From Nitrospinaceae bacterium (lineage in GTDB: Bacteria > Nitrospinota > Nitrospinia > Nitrospinales > VA-1), in contig JAJDBI010000174.1 of NCBI GenBank assembly GCA_029261435.1, positions 1-6,246 on the forward strand: DNA of 6,246 nt. The letters run 5' to 3'. Under the pieces are notes generated by a model. It saw nothing but the letters and a program-made list of their open reading frames with translations, made no database searches and was not told the origin of the DNA. Below, one piece after another: positions 6,139-6,246 of this stretch. Each line of letters starts with the position of its first letter. Positions within the stretch are counted from its first letter, which is position 1. The position numbers were made by a program, and so were the translations under genes.

Positions 6139-6246
6139 CTCCTCCCCCAAGCCACTCCCACTCATACAACTAAAAGCATCAAGACCTGATTAAGCCGAGT
6201 CATCCAGTCGTTTTCCATTTGTGCTATTGCAGTTCGCTCCACGCGT

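Noticed and set aside
6162..6246. Short minus-strand open frames at the right edge, which could be the C-terminal end of another gene (stops at 6190-6192 and 6162-6164)
   Set aside because: Two overlapping frames of 18 and 27 codons are equally open and neither gives a recognisable product, so a partial gene cannot be supported.

Overview
The window comes from a bacterium with a Gram-negative-type export signal. It shows ordinary bacterial gene features: Shine-Dalgarno sites, an ECF sigma factor and short intergenic regions. A very large, MnxG-like multicopper oxidase next to ferritin-like diiron proteins suggests an environmental, metal- or nitrogen-cycling lineage. Nitrospinota or anammox relatives come to mind, but this is only an impression and the sequence alone does not settle it. 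By eye the oxidase gene is near 50% G+C and the right half near 40%.

Layout. Positions 1-3968 (minus strand) are one uninterrupted reading frame of 1322 codons that runs off the left edge. It encodes an exported multi-domain multicopper oxidase. All ten copper-binding histidines, the type-1 cysteine and the axial methionine are present. The motif blocks come in the order C-D-A-B instead of A-B-C-D. Next is a 349-base non-coding stretch (3969-4317) with a promoter-like element, a 15-bp stem and small repeats. Positions 4318-4902 (minus) encode an ECF-type sigma factor with no anti-sigma gene beside it. A 144-base divergent regulatory region (4903-5046) follows. Two tandem plus-strand paralogues come last, at 5047-5535 and 5656-6138. 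Both are short rubrerythrin-type (ferritin-like) diiron proteins without a rubredoxin domain.

The most interesting signal is regulatory. The oxidase upstream region (minus strand) and the first ferritin-like gene's upstream region (plus strand) share an identical bipartite element: TTCCGGGAATA, exactly 15 bases, then TATCT. It looks like an ECF promoter with a GGGAAT -35 box. The two copies flank the sigma gene on both sides and point away from it. The simplest reading is a small regulon in which the local ECF sigma factor drives both an exported copper oxidase and a diiron ferritin-like protein. A plausible but unproven role is handling of redox metals (Mn, Fe or Cu) or peroxide. A perfect 22-bp inverted repeat lies just downstream of the predicted start of the ferritin-like transcript, suggesting a second layer of control.
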